From the NCBI GenBank assembly GCA_023078555.1, contig CM041203.1, positions 205,481 to 269,480 of the forward strand: a DNA stretch of 64,000 nt. Reading direction: 5' to 3'. The notes beneath the pieces are model-generated. The model saw only the letters and a list, made by a program, of their open reading frames with translations. It was not told the origin of the DNA and did not search any database. Position 1 is the stretch's first letter. Every line of letters begins with the position of its first letter. The DNA is from Ulva prolifera (Eukaryota; Chlorophyta; Ulvophyceae; Ulvales; Ulvaceae). Both the position numbers and the translations under genes were made by a program. Positions 48,913 to 61,715 of this stretch are shown here, piece by piece.

Positions 48913-49702
48913 TCACTTGCTTGCCTGTGAGAGTCGATATAAATGCTGGAAGCATTTCTTTTTAATCCAGTCACGGTTGCAGGGGATGTACGATTTGGTC
49001 TTGGGGTCATACCTGCAGGTCTCGTGCTGACTTGCGAAACACACAATGCGAGCGATCGTACTCGCTTCAGGCATGCTCGTGTGCAGGGGCGCAGTCCCCA
49101 CATCAAGTAGATCTCATTTATTTTCAACCTAGCGTGCACACTAAAGAGTCCGAGGAAACGTACACAAGTGCGCTGATATCGGCCTGCACTCACACAGCAC
49201 AGCATGACCCACTTTGCCCTGGAATTTTCAAAGGGGGACGCAAAAGCATATCAACATTACCCTCGTACCAGCTGATCAATGAAAGTGTGGAGCTCTTTGA
49301 TGTCATATGCCAGCTCCCTTTTCTCACTATTGCGTTCCTTCAGCTCTCTCTCAAACATGCAGCACACACCTGCAAAAAGCTTGTTACACGATATCGAAAT
49401 TGCGTGCTGAAGCAGTACTAGATGTGAGGTGGTGCCGCTAGCAGTACTATCGGCGATTTGTTTAGTGTAGCTGCAGCATCGCTTTCGTCACACATTGTCC
49501 GATGTTGAAAGTAGGATCGCACTTTCGATAGCATCAGTCACAGTCTGGTGGTCTGTAAAAGTTCTAGTGGCCTCAGATGAACTTGTCTGCGTCAGTATGA
49601 TGGTGTGTGCCGTCTGCGCATGTCATCGTACAGGCCTTGGGTGAGGAGCGGGCATGGAACCAACCGGAAACAGGCAAGCCAAGATTCGCATGAACGCACC
49701 AT
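48913..49702 (-). CDS. ERH: Enhancer of rudimentary homologue
   Basis: Five exons give exactly 104 residues, the canonical ERH length: 49702-49700 (only the ATG), 49613-49523, 49369-49269, 49183-49164 (20 nt) and 49012-48913. Seen: TAHTIILTQTSSSEATRTFT, VTDAIESVCCMFERELKERN, LAYDIKELHTFIDQL, ADISALV across the micro-exon, and YDPKTKSYIPCNRDWIKKK. ERH is a small dimeric nuclear protein linked to splicing, mRNA decay and pyrimidine metabolism. All phases agree (0, 1, 0, 2). The start exon is inferred: ATG directly followed by a GTGCGT donor, joined to ACGGCACACACC after a TGCGCAG acceptor with an in-frame stop just upstream. The other exons are firm. Confidence 0.9.
49164..49183 (-). other. 20-nt coding micro-exon of ERH
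   Basis: GCCGATATCAGCGCACTTGT is preceded by GTGCAG and followed by GTACGT. It encodes ADISALV with the first base of the next exon. Without it the ERH reading frame breaks and the conserved ADISALVYD segment is lost. Confidence 0.88.
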
Positions 49703-51661
49703 TTCGCATGGAATTGTAGATACCAAATTTATGCAGCGAAATCGATATGATCATGCATAAACAACCAAAGAGATCAAGGCGTGATGAAAACAGCCTCCAT
49801 ACTGTTGAGCCCCTGCCAGAGCCAGCTTCTCAATATTCCAATCGCCAAGTTGGGGTGCTGCTGGTGATAGATACCTGCATCAGTGGTTGCAGATCTTTCC
49901 CCTGGGATTTCCACCGCTGGCGAGATCGTTGGCTTCGATGCATGTAGCTGAGGATGTTGCGGCAACAGCTGCCAGTGCACCGCGGCGCGGGGCTCGCGTG
50001 TTGGGAGGAGACTGCACAGGGCAGAGGTTACACGCCCAGCAGAAGCACAAGGCATGGACACTGCAGTGCACTGGTACACCATGGTGCCGACTGCTGTGCC
50101 GTCGGCATGCCGGCATACAGATGCATGTGTGACAAGGTCAAAGCAAGCAACGCAGGTAGCACCGCGAGCAACAACCAGGGGAATCGCACACCCACGCAAC
50201 CAGCCACACGCAGCACACAGATGCATGTGTCGCCGCGAGCAAACCTGGATCAGAAGAATGTTTCTCGTTCCTTAGCACGGACGTTACAGGATAGCTGCAT
50301 CTTGTTCCCGACATCATATAAGCCTTCCCCCCCACAATACAGAACGGGTCTTTCATAATATGCTGTGCGATTGCGGTACTGTTCAGGTTTGCCATGCTCC
50401 TGCCTGGAGCTGATCTCCCGTTGAACCTGACGCGTCGAACCTGACAATCCTGACAGACAGGGTTCTGTCTGCCATTGGCCATCCAAATATATTCACTTTC
50501 AGCATAACGCCCACCGCCTCAACAGATCGAGACGGCGTCCACAGCTTAGCCTGTGCCGGTGGCGTGGACTCCCCGCCGTCGCCACAGGCAGGTGAAAACA
50601 ACCAAAAGATGACAGGACAATTCAGATCAGTCTACCTTTCATGCATTGTCGCCTTTGTCACATTGCCTGCCTGTCGTTGGCTGCAACATGGATCACGTTT
50701 GCAAGAATCAGATACACGAATACAGCCGGCCGATGGACTGCCTCATCCTGTTCGTCAGAAAGCAGGACTTCTGACATCGCAGTCCGTTCCTGCACGTCGA
50801 CCACAGCCGTCCGCCATGGGTACCCTGCGCATGGCCAGGCACCGATAGGCAGTGTGCGAGGCACAGCGGCCCCAGCTGTGGTATTTTGGAGCAATGCCTT
50901 TCCCTTGTGCAGCCACAGATGACGCAAATATGAGTGACTTTGACAATGGCTGAACGGATACACATTATACTCAGATCCAATTTTGCCGAGTGTTGGTGCA
51001 AAGCCCAGTAACAGCGTGACCATGATTCCAGGGCGAGCACAAAGCATCATGTATGGATATAGCGCTTCACCAGCACAGCATTGTGGCAGACATGGACTTA
51101 ATTTACAAACGAATGACCGCAAAAGCTCCCAGCTCTCCCGGCAAGGCTCATGGCACATGGCAAAAACAGCAGAGTCGCAATTGTACTGCTCAGGATTCCT
51201 TCGCACACACAGATGGTACCAGCCTCGTTCCCGTCACAGCACCACCGTCATGCGGCTGGAATGTCTGGCACTGAACGCATTCACCCTCAGGAGACTTGAC
51301 CTGTCTTCTGCAACCTTCCGTCCCTCATGCACCATTTTGTGGCCAAGTCCAGATTGCCGGCTGCTCCCTTGACCAACATTGGTGTGAGTGCAATTCGATG
51401 CACGGTGCCAGCTTGCGTCTGTACTTTGCTTGTACAATCATTGGTGGTGGCAGTCCTCAGTACACAGTGCAGCGGCTGTGTAGGGCTGTGCGTGGACACA
51501 GGAACGGAGAGAGGCTTGAAACAGGTCGCAAGCAATCAAAAGCTGGTCGCAGGCGGCTCACCGCCAGTGTGCATATATACAAGCACTAGCAGCTCAGCGC
51601 TGGCCTTGTGTTTCCAGAGGGATCAGAGCACAAGGGCCCACCGCATGCCATGCGCAACCTC
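49703..51661. other. Unresolved 2-kb interval between ERH and XDH
   Basis: A minus frame 51206-50658 has a hydrophobic, coding-like stretch (LYPYMMLCARPGIMVTLLLG, FAPTLGKIG), possibly a membrane-protein exon. Other minus frames at 50486-50250 and 49950-49774 could be exons of the same gene. I recognise no family and could not verify splicing. Confidence 0.3.
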
Positions 51662-54600
51662 TCAGGTGTGGATGGTGTGTCCAGTGCAACGAAACCTAAG
51701 AGCCCTGCACACATTGTCGGCAGCAGGTTCAAGAAGGAGAAACCATAGTCCCACTGCAGTAAGTAGACATGCTGTACTCAGTACAGGTAAGCAGGCACAC
51801 CTGCAGCCTTGCGTGCCGAGTACACGGCGTCTTTGAGTGCAAAAAACACAGAGGCGCCGAGGTGCAGCGGAGGCTCGCCAACTGCCTTGGACGAATGCAC
51901 AGCCCGGCGGTTGGGAGCATTGTCCAGCAGCGTCACTCGTAGGTCGAGGGGAATATCGTTGGCAGTTGGAATTTTGTATGACCCGGGGCCGTTGGTGGCG
52001 AGGCGGCCCGGCCGCACCCATGCATGCTCCTGCTCGCTGCCCCACCGCAACTCCTCCATACATGCCCACCCCATACCCTGCACGGAGGCCAAATTCGGGC
52101 ATGCTTTGACGTGACACTTACGGCCTGAAAAACATGTTTCCCCGCAGCAGCGCAGTCCCTGTGTATGGCAGACACAGATGCATGTATAGGGTGAGACATG
52201 CTTGCTGTGACGAGACACCATGCTCTGGGCCACTACAAATTGTATTTTCACCAGGTGGTGATCGGAAAGGGTTCCTTGACAAGGCTGGGCCGGAACCCAT
52301 AGGCACGACATGCTCGCTACCCAATCGAACATCGTTCAGATATCAATTTCACATTGTAGCAGATTTCTGTGTGAATGAGGGATGGACCAACGAGGTATGG
52401 CTTCCCTACCACAGGTAGCTATGCGGGCGCACCTGCACAAAGCCGCCTTCCACCTGGCCGATGTCGATGGCAGGATTGAGAGGGTTACCGACATCCATAA
52501 CGATGTCCGAGCGCAGGCAGTGCCAGTCGCCTGTCAGGCAGTCGAGCTCCACCTCGGACACCGCAGCACCGAAGACAAAGTAGTTGAACGGCATGTTCCC
52601 TTCGGTCCCTACGACCAACGGCGGCATTGTTAGCCATGCAGTGAACTAGCAACCAAGGGAGACATGATCATCTCCGTTCCACTGAGGACCCTCATTCTAT
52701 AGTCAGCTGGATTGAAACCTCTACATTGCGCCACGCCATGCAACACCAAATCTCACAATCCTGTCAGGCGCTCAACGGGCAGCCGATGGCTCGACACTGG
52801 ACCCCTGCAGCGGGACCCTGCAACAGGCATGCTGGAGCTGCACCCGTGATGTCAGGTGTTCGGTAGAAGCCATGGGCACAGAGGTCGATGCGATCAAACC
52901 ATGCTGCCGCTGCAATGTCACGCATGCTGGCGTCAGGCCCTAGCTTGGCACGTACAGGGGCCAGCCGATCGTTGAGCTGCTGGCAGGCGTCCAAGATGGC
53001 GGCGCCATACAGGTCAGAGGACGCCGAGGCTGCAGTAGGGCTGGCGTTGGGCACTTTGTCAGTGCTCGTTTCCGCAACGTGGACACTCTGCAGCACATGC
53101 GTTTCTTGTCATGCTACAGCTGTGTTGGGAGGCTAAGCTGCTCCCCACGTAACAGCCAGATCTTAAAGGCATTGCAGGTTGCACGAGAACCCACTGCAAG
53201 AGGGACTCTGAGGGCCTGAGCCGCGACTTGGCACATCTTTGTATGTAGCCCTGCAGCAGAGACACCATGTCCATGAGCCTGGAAGTACTGTGTGTAGGGA
53301 TTCACATTCCACTGAAAGTTTGGCAAGGCAAAATTGTTTTACGTCTTGGAGCAGACCTTGTCCCATCTCCACACCACCATGGGCAACAGCCACGGATCCA
53401 TCAAGGAAGATGCTGACCAACGCTCCAGCCTGGTTCAAGGGTTTGAATGTGAAGGATATGCCGAACTTTGTTGGGAGTATTGCAAGGCCACGTTTACGAT
53501 GCCTACACCACCACATTGCAGAACTTGTAAGCTCAGACGTTGGTGACCGTGATTGTAGGTGTACTCAGACAGCATGACCGCAAGCCTGGCCGCACTGTCG
53601 TGTAACAGGTAGCTGAAATACTAGTCAGGCATCATTGCTGCGGAGGTACCTCACATGCGAGATCTGAGGGCTACAGAACTCCTTGCTTCAAGCTAGGAGT
53701 CACTGCCAGGTCTCTCCAAGTGACCATCTCAGGTAATGCACTAGATCAGCTGCCAGTTGAGCGCACCGAGTGGCAACATTGAACTCGTCCACCTGCTTCC
53801 GGCGCTTGTGGTAATCCGATGTCTCTGTGACACGCTGCCAGCATGCCGGCAGGCGGTTGTGCACAAGCTCCTGCCCGAAGTGTGTCATTGCGCCCTCGCC
53901 ATACATGTTGCACTCCTGCAGTGTGTGCAGCGGCATGCGTAGCGCCTGCGCCACCGCATCCATCCACATATTGGCCACAAGCATCCCTTGAGGCCCTCCA
54001 AAGCCACGGAAAGCTGTATTGGAGGCCTGATTTGTGCGGCACAGGCGGCCCCGGATGCGCATGTTGGGGATGTGAAAGGTGCAGTCACTGTGTTCAAGGG
54101 CCCGGTCCATGACAGCATGGCTCAAGTCCACACTGTTACCTGCTGACACACAGCAGTGTTTAAGCCATCCTCATATGCTCTGTCATCATAGCAGCACATG
54201 TACTTATTGCATCCCCGAGATCCACAATGTGCCGGTTCAAAAGCCCTTGCGGCGAGACCACAAGTGCATGGTGCATCGTGGATATCACAAACTGCAGCAC
54301 CGCAAGAGGCAACATGCTGCCCTCAGCGAGGGCAGTGTGATTGCCAATCCGAGGTGTGATGGTATCTGATGTTCCTGTTTGCCTACAAGGACACACACAG
54401 ATAGGCAGGTCACCCCACATGCTTCATTTTGGGGAAGCATGACGTACCGATGCATGCCGCACGGCCTGCATGCTGCATCCCACCAGCATGCGGTGAAAAG
54501 CGCATGAATTGGGCAGCGCACCAGCGTTTGAGAAGAGATCCAGCTGCAGGGCCAAAATGCGGCCGTTGGCAGCGGCGGCCACCTTGTAGCGCCCCAAGAA

Positions 54601-57600
54601 GGCATGCCTGTGGCCTGTCATCTGCATGTCGTCCTGCCGACTGAGCACGAGCTGCACTGGACGCCGCGTGTGGAATGCGGCCACGGCGGCGGCGCAATGC
54701 AAGAACTCCCCCCGCGTCTCCTTGCCACCAAAACCTCCCCCGAGCCGTTTGGTCTTGCTGATGAGCTTGTGCTGCGCAACGCCCAGCACACCAGCAACGA
54801 CCTGCTGATGCTTCGAAACGTCCTGCAACGGGTGGTAGGAGGTTGCAACCTGCCAGGTACAGATATTGTTGGTGCTGACAGGGTCAAATCAATGGCCGAA
54901 TGCTGACGACGCCCACTGACACACTCAGGCTGGAAAAGAAAGAACGGACACCCCACATCAGACGCCTTGTCTCCTGCAGGCAAAGCTGCTCTGCAAAGGC
55001 ACCAGAAGGCATATCTAAAACAACCCCTTGTCAAGAACTTGTCTGAAGTGAGTGTGCTGGCGATAAGCACAGGAAGCTCATGCACCTGAGTGGAGGCCAC
55101 CAGGAGGAACTCATCATGCTCAATGGGCTGCACGAAGCAGTTGTGAGGCTCCAGGTAAAAGTGCTCCTGACCTCCAACACGCGCCTCGCCCTCAACCACG
55201 ATTGCCACGTCCTCTCCCTTGAAGGCAGCGTCTACATCGCCAACCTGAATCGTGCGGTCATGCTGAGGATGGAAGGACCCTGCTGTGATCGCAGCCTCTA
55301 TGCTCATTATCGCTCCCTTTGATTCAATATCCACCTGAAGTGCCAGAACAAGTCAAGACCTGCAAATCTATTACTTCTTCTAGCTCATCATACATGGCAC
55401 CACGACCTCCTCACCATACACATGACCTGATTGATGGACAACTGGAGAGTGCTCAAGATGCCAGCAGTCTCACGCCGGTGTTGGCAGTCCAAGCATAGCA
55501 CTATGTTGCCCTATCCATTGTGTCCACATGCAGACGCTGCATATGTATCAGTGCTTGTCACCATCGCTTGCAACGCAGCATGCACGTCGCCTGCGCACTT
55601 TGACAAGGGCAGCGGCACGCTTGGCTATTTTCGGCGACTCCGCGACGATGATGCCGATGGGCTGCCCGACACAAGTGACCTCCTCCTCTGCAAATACATA
55701 CTCATCCAGGAACACTGCTCCAATGCGATTGCTCCCTGGGACATCCTTGGCACCAAAGTAACCATGCACGCCCGGCAAGGCCGTCGCGGCCGCAGTATGG
55801 ATGGACTTGATGCAGCCATGCGGCACTTGTGAGGTCACCAGCGCTGCGTGCAGCGTGCCGGGGGGCAGCCCCAAATCTTCGGTGTACACAGCCTCCCCAG
55901 TCACCTGCAGCATTGCAAACAGAGGCATTTTGCGCAGCTACGATCATGCAACACCCAGCCCAATACAACAGGCGCCTGGCGACAGGTACCTGGAGCACTC
56001 GTGAGACCGGCTTGAGTGGTCGGAGCACACCTGCAGGTCGGCAGCACGGTGTTTCACGGGCTGCCCGACAATCGCGTCCGGCTCTGCTTCAGCGTGGAAC
56101 TGCACGCCGCGTGCGGGAGGTCGGTCAAACTGACGCACGGCAGACTCCTCCTCGGCCGCCCAGTCCAGGGTGCTGCTGTGCGGCACCTGTAGCGCGGTGG
56201 CTACACATGCCTTGAAGAGAAACGTGCTCACCAGCGAATTGCGAAACGCTGCCATACCCCCGGGCGCACCCTCTGGTACCGCCACCTCCCGTGCAGCTGA
56301 GTGGGCCGCCTCCTATACATGCAGCGAGTATGGTCCACGACTGCTCCCCTACTTCCTTTTGCCCATGTGAATTTTCAGTCACCTGGTAGCTACATAGGAA
56401 CGCACCATGGCGGTTTCTCGGGTGAGGTTTTTTCCGATCAGGAGAGCGGCTGTCTTTTTGCATTGGATGACAGTTGGGCCGACTCCGCCATATGCCAACC
56501 AGGCCGCTACGATGGTACAGGGTGCGCCGGTGGTCGTGATGCGCAGGCGGATTGCGGCGTTGACGATGGCAATGTCATCCTCGCGGCGGTGCGCCTGCTT
56601 GAACACGTGCACGACGTCTTGCTCACCCGGCCAGGGTACTTCCACATGCACCAGCACCTCGTCCACCCGTATATCTCCCTGCCTGCAAAGCAGCACAAGT
56701 AGAATCCTCTGCCGCTTGCGTGCACATTGGCACACCATATGCCACAGGTTTGTCATGCAGAAACCACAGATCTGTGCCCTCTCCCGCTGGAGGCGCCTGG
56801 GGCACACCTGTAGCCCTTAAAAAAGTCCTTGGCCTCCACACGACGGGCGCCAGCGACGCTCTGCAGCGTAAACACGGCGCACATGGCCACCCAGATGGGG
56901 TTAAGATCTGAGATGGGGCTGCATGTGACAATGTTACCGGCAAGAGTGGCAACGTTACGGATCTGCACGCCCGCAAACCAGTGCAGCTGTCCACATAGCT
57001 GCCGCAGAAACGCCGCTCGGTGTGGCACCTCCGTCTCCGCCAGCTCCTGGCACTTGAGCAGCAGCTGTGTCAGCGTAACAGCCCCGCCAACCTACATCCA
57101 CACTCATGCATCTCCGCCTGGGGCGTAGCTGTAGGAGGCACGGATGTGGCGACGCGGTTACATACCAGCAAGCCGTCGTCGCTGTGGCGCAGTGCCTGGA
57201 GCTCCGGGACAGGTGTGGGGTCCAGCAGGGCGGCGGGGCTGGCGCCCTTGATGTGCATGTCGATCCCGACCTCAGTGTTGCCAGCTACGATGCAGGCCGC
57301 AGGCATGGCTGCCTTTGCTTCCAGTAGCTCCTGCAGCGTTTTGCACCGCAGCCACTCCATGCCTCCACCTGCACCACCACACTGAGCACCAATTGCAAGC
57401 CGTACACGTACATTCTGACGGCTTCAGGACGATGTGAAGTGTTTGGCAACAGGCAGGTCGCACTCTTCATGTGCAGCTTGCCACACTTTCTTTGCTTCCC
57501 GCCGGCAGCTTTTCCGCTCTCTGCCGCATTGCACGAGTCATGATCTGCGTGCATACATGCGTTGCCTGCTTTTTCCAGTGCCTTCGGTACCTCATGGTGA

Positions 57601-58407
57601 CATGGTGAAGCTGTATGGCACGGGACGCCATTCGTGTACGTGTCCTTGGCATTTGCGTTGCCATGGGAAGCACAGTCTGTGAAAGCTTCCAGGATCGGCC
57701 GGTAGCCAGTACAGCGGCAGAGGTTGCCGGCCAATGCTTCCTCGATGTCTGGCACAGTCGGCCGGGGCTTGGTCTTGGTCAGCGCATACATGCTCATCAC
57801 AAAACCAGGAGTGCAGAACCCACACTGTGACCCGTGTGCATCTGCGAGGCTCTTCTGCAGAAGAAACTGTTGTTATGAAATCTCTGAGGTCGGGCAGGGA
57901 ATGGAGACGCATACATGGCAGGCGTATGTCAGGCCGAACAGCTGCACCTGGATGGGGTGTAGACCTCGCCTGTGGTCACCGAGGCCCTCTACCGTGGTGA
58001 CCTGGCATCCCACCACTGAGTACACAGGGCAAAGGCAGGCGTTGACTGCCTTGACACCGCCAGCATCTGACTGTACCGCCACAGTGCACGCACCGCAACC
58101 TCCTTCGCCACAACCAAGTTTGGTGCCAGTCAGCCCTTGCCCTGCATGCGCAGATACCCAGAACTATTCTGCTTCTGCAAAACGGTCAGTACACCTACTG
58201 GCTTGCTATTGTCATAATGCAAATTTCGCCCTCAAGCAAGGCAAGATTGCAGCCACTCGTTTCTGCAGACACCTGTGCATGAAGGCAGACAACTGACACG
58301 AGCTTGAGAGGCGCACCCCTGAGCCATTCTAGCAACGTGCTGTCCGCCAGTCCGTCGGGAATCTCATATGTCTTTCCATTTACAGTACAGGACGCCATTG
58401 AAGCCAT
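51662..58407 (-). CDS. XDH: Xanthine dehydrogenase
   Basis: About fifteen exons. Exon 1 is 58407-58317 ([19 protein letters not shown]), exon 2 starts at 58141, and the end is HTIHT-stop at 51662. Domains in order: N-terminal 2Fe-2S ([16 protein letters not shown]), second 2Fe-2S ([31 protein letters not shown]), FAD domain ([30 protein letters not shown]), and molybdopterin domain ([89 protein letters not shown]). The catalytic Glu of GEPP and the Arg of AFRGFG are kept. It oxidises hypoxanthine and xanthine to urate in purine catabolism in the cytosol, using NAD+. Estimated length is ~1,300 residues, typical. The alternative, aldehyde oxidase, is less likely given AFRGFGGPQ. Intermediate exon ends are approximate. 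Confidence 0.93.
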
Positions 58408-58792
58408 TGAAGTCCCCGGAACGAAGTCGCTGAAGCGACGCACTGTCGACTCAGCGTAGCAGTTCAGATCACCTGTGTCACACTCCAACATATACACAAA
58501 CAAATACAGAAACAAAGCCAGCAAGCTTCATCGGTGAGGATGTACAATGGTAATCTGGTCGGTAGTGTTTCGCATAGCGTCAAACAATGCCAGCGGCTGG
58601 TCGGGCTATGACTGGGTCACTTTATGCATGCATGTTTGCTGCTATGTTTGCCGCGGCCACGCAGCCTTACGCAAGGCACGAGTTGCGAGGCAATCATGTC
58701 TCACCATAAATGACGTCCTACAATCTGCTATACAGCGTCGTCAGTGCTCAGCCGCGTATATGAGGCGATCATGCGGTTGCCGACGTTGCAGT
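58408..58792. other. XDH upstream region
   Basis: The XDH promoter must lie here. An open frame extends upstream of the chosen start to 58524 (LFLYLFVYMLECDTG), but its content does not resemble XDH. The left border of the transposon at 58793 follows. Confidence 0.45.
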
Positions 58793-60443
58793 GGGGGCCC
58801 CCCGGCGCCCATATTATTCTTACACGCACGGTGTGCCCTCACCACCCTCGCCAACTTGGGCAGTCCACGGAAGTCAGCCGCACGAGCAGTAAAGCAGCAG
58901 CAGAAACACTATCATTAACTGATATATCAAAAGGAAGGCCAGGAATGCTTTCGTGGCCAAAATGCGTGCATATACTATGGCGCTTCCGACGACGTCCCCG
59001 TTGACGGACCTGTCCATTGCGGTAGACGTTCGAGACTTGAAACTGGAACCTCAACAATGTGATGAGTCTATATCTTTTGATAGTATACGCTGGACTCTTG
59101 ATTCACGCAAGGATACTGTTGCTGCGTGTCTTCGTTGTGAGGATGTCACAACGTCCTTGAAAATTTCCAGCGCTCTGAGGATCAGCGGGGCAACTGCAGG
59201 CTATGTAAGCATAATCAGAAACCTGGCAAGACTACTACGTTGAACCACACCTATCTTTGCAATTTCGGGGCCAGCCGATGTACAGCAACCAAAGAAATGC
59301 AGGATGCTGGGCTGGTTGGGGCTTATGCTGCTAAAATGGCTGCAAAGGCAGATCAAACAGCTGCTGCCAATGGACCTGCTCGTGTAGGCAGGAATGCAAG
59401 GGGTACTGGAGTGACCTGCTGTGGTTGCAAGTACAAGATGCACTGCCACGTGTTCCTCAACCATCCCAATGACTTGTACATTGTGTTGCACAATCATGGG
59501 AAGCACAAGTGATCCCACACAGGAGGGATGTCCGCACAAGACTCTAAAGGTCAGTGAAGACACTATAGCGTTCTGCACTGGCAAAATCACAGAAGGGGTA
59601 CCAAATTCCTCGATACTGAAGCGTATGTGCCTCTGGACTCATTCAGATGCTGTCCACTCTTGACAAGACGTGTAGGTTTTTGCGCATCTATGCAGAGAAC
59701 TTGCAGCGGCTCGCAAAGCTTAGCGGGATACCTCGCTCAGAGCCAGAAAGTTTGATGCTGCAATTGCTGCAGAGCACTCCAGCCCATCGTGCACAATGAT
59801 TGTGCAACACCCGATGAGCGACATATTGGCATGGATGATATGGTGTTCTTGTTAATTAACTGCAGATAGATGCATTGTTTTGATACTGTGGCAGAAACAT
59901 ATTGATTGACACCGCTGCAGCGGTCTGCTGGTGTAAGAGTTAGGTTGGTTCCATTCGCATGTTCATGCTGAGCCCACGTTCAACGTATATCTGGCATGAC
60001 CAGTTCCAGCATCCGCCTTCGCCAGTAAAGCGCCACTGATTGCATTCTTTACGCACGTCGACTGATCAACTTGATACCAGATTGCGTTGGTGTTGTGGTA
60101 GCACGAAAGCCAACCTCGTACCAACCGCAACCAAGTAGGTTCAGATGTACAACGAAGCTTAAAGATAGCAATTAAACCAGTAAGGTGCATATTTGCGACT
60201 TCTGGGCGAAGTACGGCGCATCTAAGAGCAACAAGCCGATCCGAAGCCTGCCACACTCATGGCAGCACCGATCGGTTGTGGTTTCCGGACACCAAGGCCG
60301 ATACAGTTCGCGATGTAAGCATAGAGGTTGTTTGTGTTTCTGCTGCTGCTTTACTGCTCGTGCGGCTGACTTCCGTTGACTGTCCAAGCTGGCGAGGGTG
60401 GCGAGGGCACACCGTGCGTGTAAGAATAATACGGGGGCCCCCC
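58793..60443 (+). mobile_element. DNA transposon M1 with ~115-bp terminal inverted repeats
   Basis: 58793-58909 and 60334-60443 are inverted repeats, both starting GGGGGCCCCC and containing TATTATTCTTACACGCACGG and CAGCAGCAGAAACAC. The left end carries 9 extra bases (GGCGCCCAT-like). Similarity to copy M2 suggests the ends may include GTTGCAGTGG just outside. I could not see a target duplication. Inside is a truncated transposase-like gene. Confidence 0.75.
58953..59663 (+). pseudogene. Transposase-like N-terminal fragment of M1
   Basis: Frames read in order LTDLSIAVDVRDLKLEPQQ, SISFDSIRW, then LNHTYLCNFGASRCTATKEM, GAYAAKMAAKADQTAA, RGTGVTCCGCKYKMHCHVF, DLYIVLHNHGKHK, and after a one-base frameshift DPTQEGCPHKTLKVSEDTIA and KITEGVPNSSILK. 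A C-x-C...H-x-H zinc finger followed by an 'EGVP..I' segment is typical of the DNA-binding N-terminus of MULE-like transposases; the DDE core is not visible. The two halves may be joined by splicing. Family placement is inference. The later part (59,664-59,830) decays into stops. Confidence 0.6.
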
Positions 60444-60860
60444 GGCAGCAAAAGCGCAACGGAGCCTCAGTGTGTTGTTATCTTGCGATTCACTGCCTTC
60501 GCGGCGAAACTTTTGATGCGTCCTGGTGCCGCTGTGGCGTCGCCTGACCGTTGAGCGGCTGCATTGCTCACAAGCACGTCGTATCTTGGCGGTGCAGCTT
60601 CAAACAAGCATTTAACTTTTGTTCAACGCAAATAGGGCTCCACGCATCAGCCGATCGGCTTGCATGTTGTGAATCGATACAACTGCACTGCCCATGACCC
60701 GTCCTGTCACCGCCAGTGAGAGATAGCAGTAATTCATCCCATCAACAGGGATTAAGACATCGCTGACGTGTGATAAGCGTTAGCGCGAGGGTGCCTGGTG
60801 ATGACGTGCACACAACAATTACACGAACACCACTGCTACATTGTGCGAGAACAGAACAAT
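60444..60860. other. Spacer between transposon copies
   Basis: Between the right end of M1 and the readable part of M2. Only short frames; probably includes the decayed 3' part of M2. Confidence 0.4.
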
Positions 60861-61640
60861 CTATATCCCACTCTCGAGCAAGCTCAACATGTGATCGATG
60901 TCTACATTCTGTTCCTCGGCTATGGTAGCAGAATTGCTCTTCACGAGGGGCTGCAGACAGTGCATCTGGTACTTGCAACCGCAACATGTGACACCAGTAC
61001 CCCTGGAGTCCTTTCCTGCCCGAGTAGATATAGTTTCTGTGGCTCTCTGGCTTGCAGACATTTAGACAGCGTATGCGCCGATCAGCCTCGCACTTTGCTC
61101 CGGTTTGGCAGACTTCCTTCGAGTGGCCTGGGCGTGACACCGATACGTTTGGTTCAACATTGTTTTCGTACCGTCATGATTTTTTTGCCGGTGTTTTCTG
61201 CAGTTTTCGCGTTTTTTCCGCAGCGAGCACAAAATGCCCGAGTGTATTGTTGACATCCTCACGCCGGAGACAAGCAGCGACAGCGCCCCTTCGCGTATCT
61301 AAAGATTAACGAATCTCATCATAAGATACTGCATATGCAACGGTATAAGATTTTAGACGTAAGTCTCGAACGTCCACCTCGATAGTCAGGTCCGGCAACG
61401 CAGAAAAAGACGAATCGGCCATAGTATCTGCACGCACGGCGGCGTCGAGGCCAATGCCATGATGACTGGAGATACATGAGTGTTTTTTGGTGCTTCTGCT
61501 GCTGTCCTGATGCTCGTGAATGGAATTTGGACGTGACTGCACGCTAGCGAGGGTGGCGTGGTGACTCAGTGGTTGAAAAATACGAGGGGTGGGGGCAGTC
61601 CAACGGCCACTGCAACATTTGGTGAGGTCTCGAGTGAGAG
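60861..61640 (-). mobile_element. DNA transposon M2, diverged relative of M1
   Basis: On the minus strand, a TIR-like segment (61,615-61,480: GTTGCAGTGG, CCACCCTCGCTAGC, CAGCAGCAGAAGCAC) is followed by LPDLTIEVDVRDLRLKS and SYDEIR (61,420-61,310), TMLNQTYRCHAQATRRKSA, IGAYAV-stop, and RGTGVTCCGCKYQMHC (~60,960). Order and sequence parallel M1. A TAA replaces the Lys after GAYA, so this copy is dead. The other end was not found. Confidence 0.65.
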
Positions 61641-61705
61641 TTTTGCCCTTCGTCCTTGATGATGGACTCGGCAAAGCTCATCTCGTAAATCTGCTGGTAA
61701 TGTGC

Positions 61706-61715
61706 TCTCACGTCA
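61706..61715. repeat. Target-site duplication of M3, left copy
   Basis: TCTCACGTCA, identical to 63590-63599. Confidence 0.88.

Noticed and set aside
58408-58524. N-terminal extension of XDH (LFLYLFVYMLECDTG)
   Set aside because: XDH proteins do not carry a hydrophobic leader and the ATG at 58407 gives the normal length before the first Fe-S domain.
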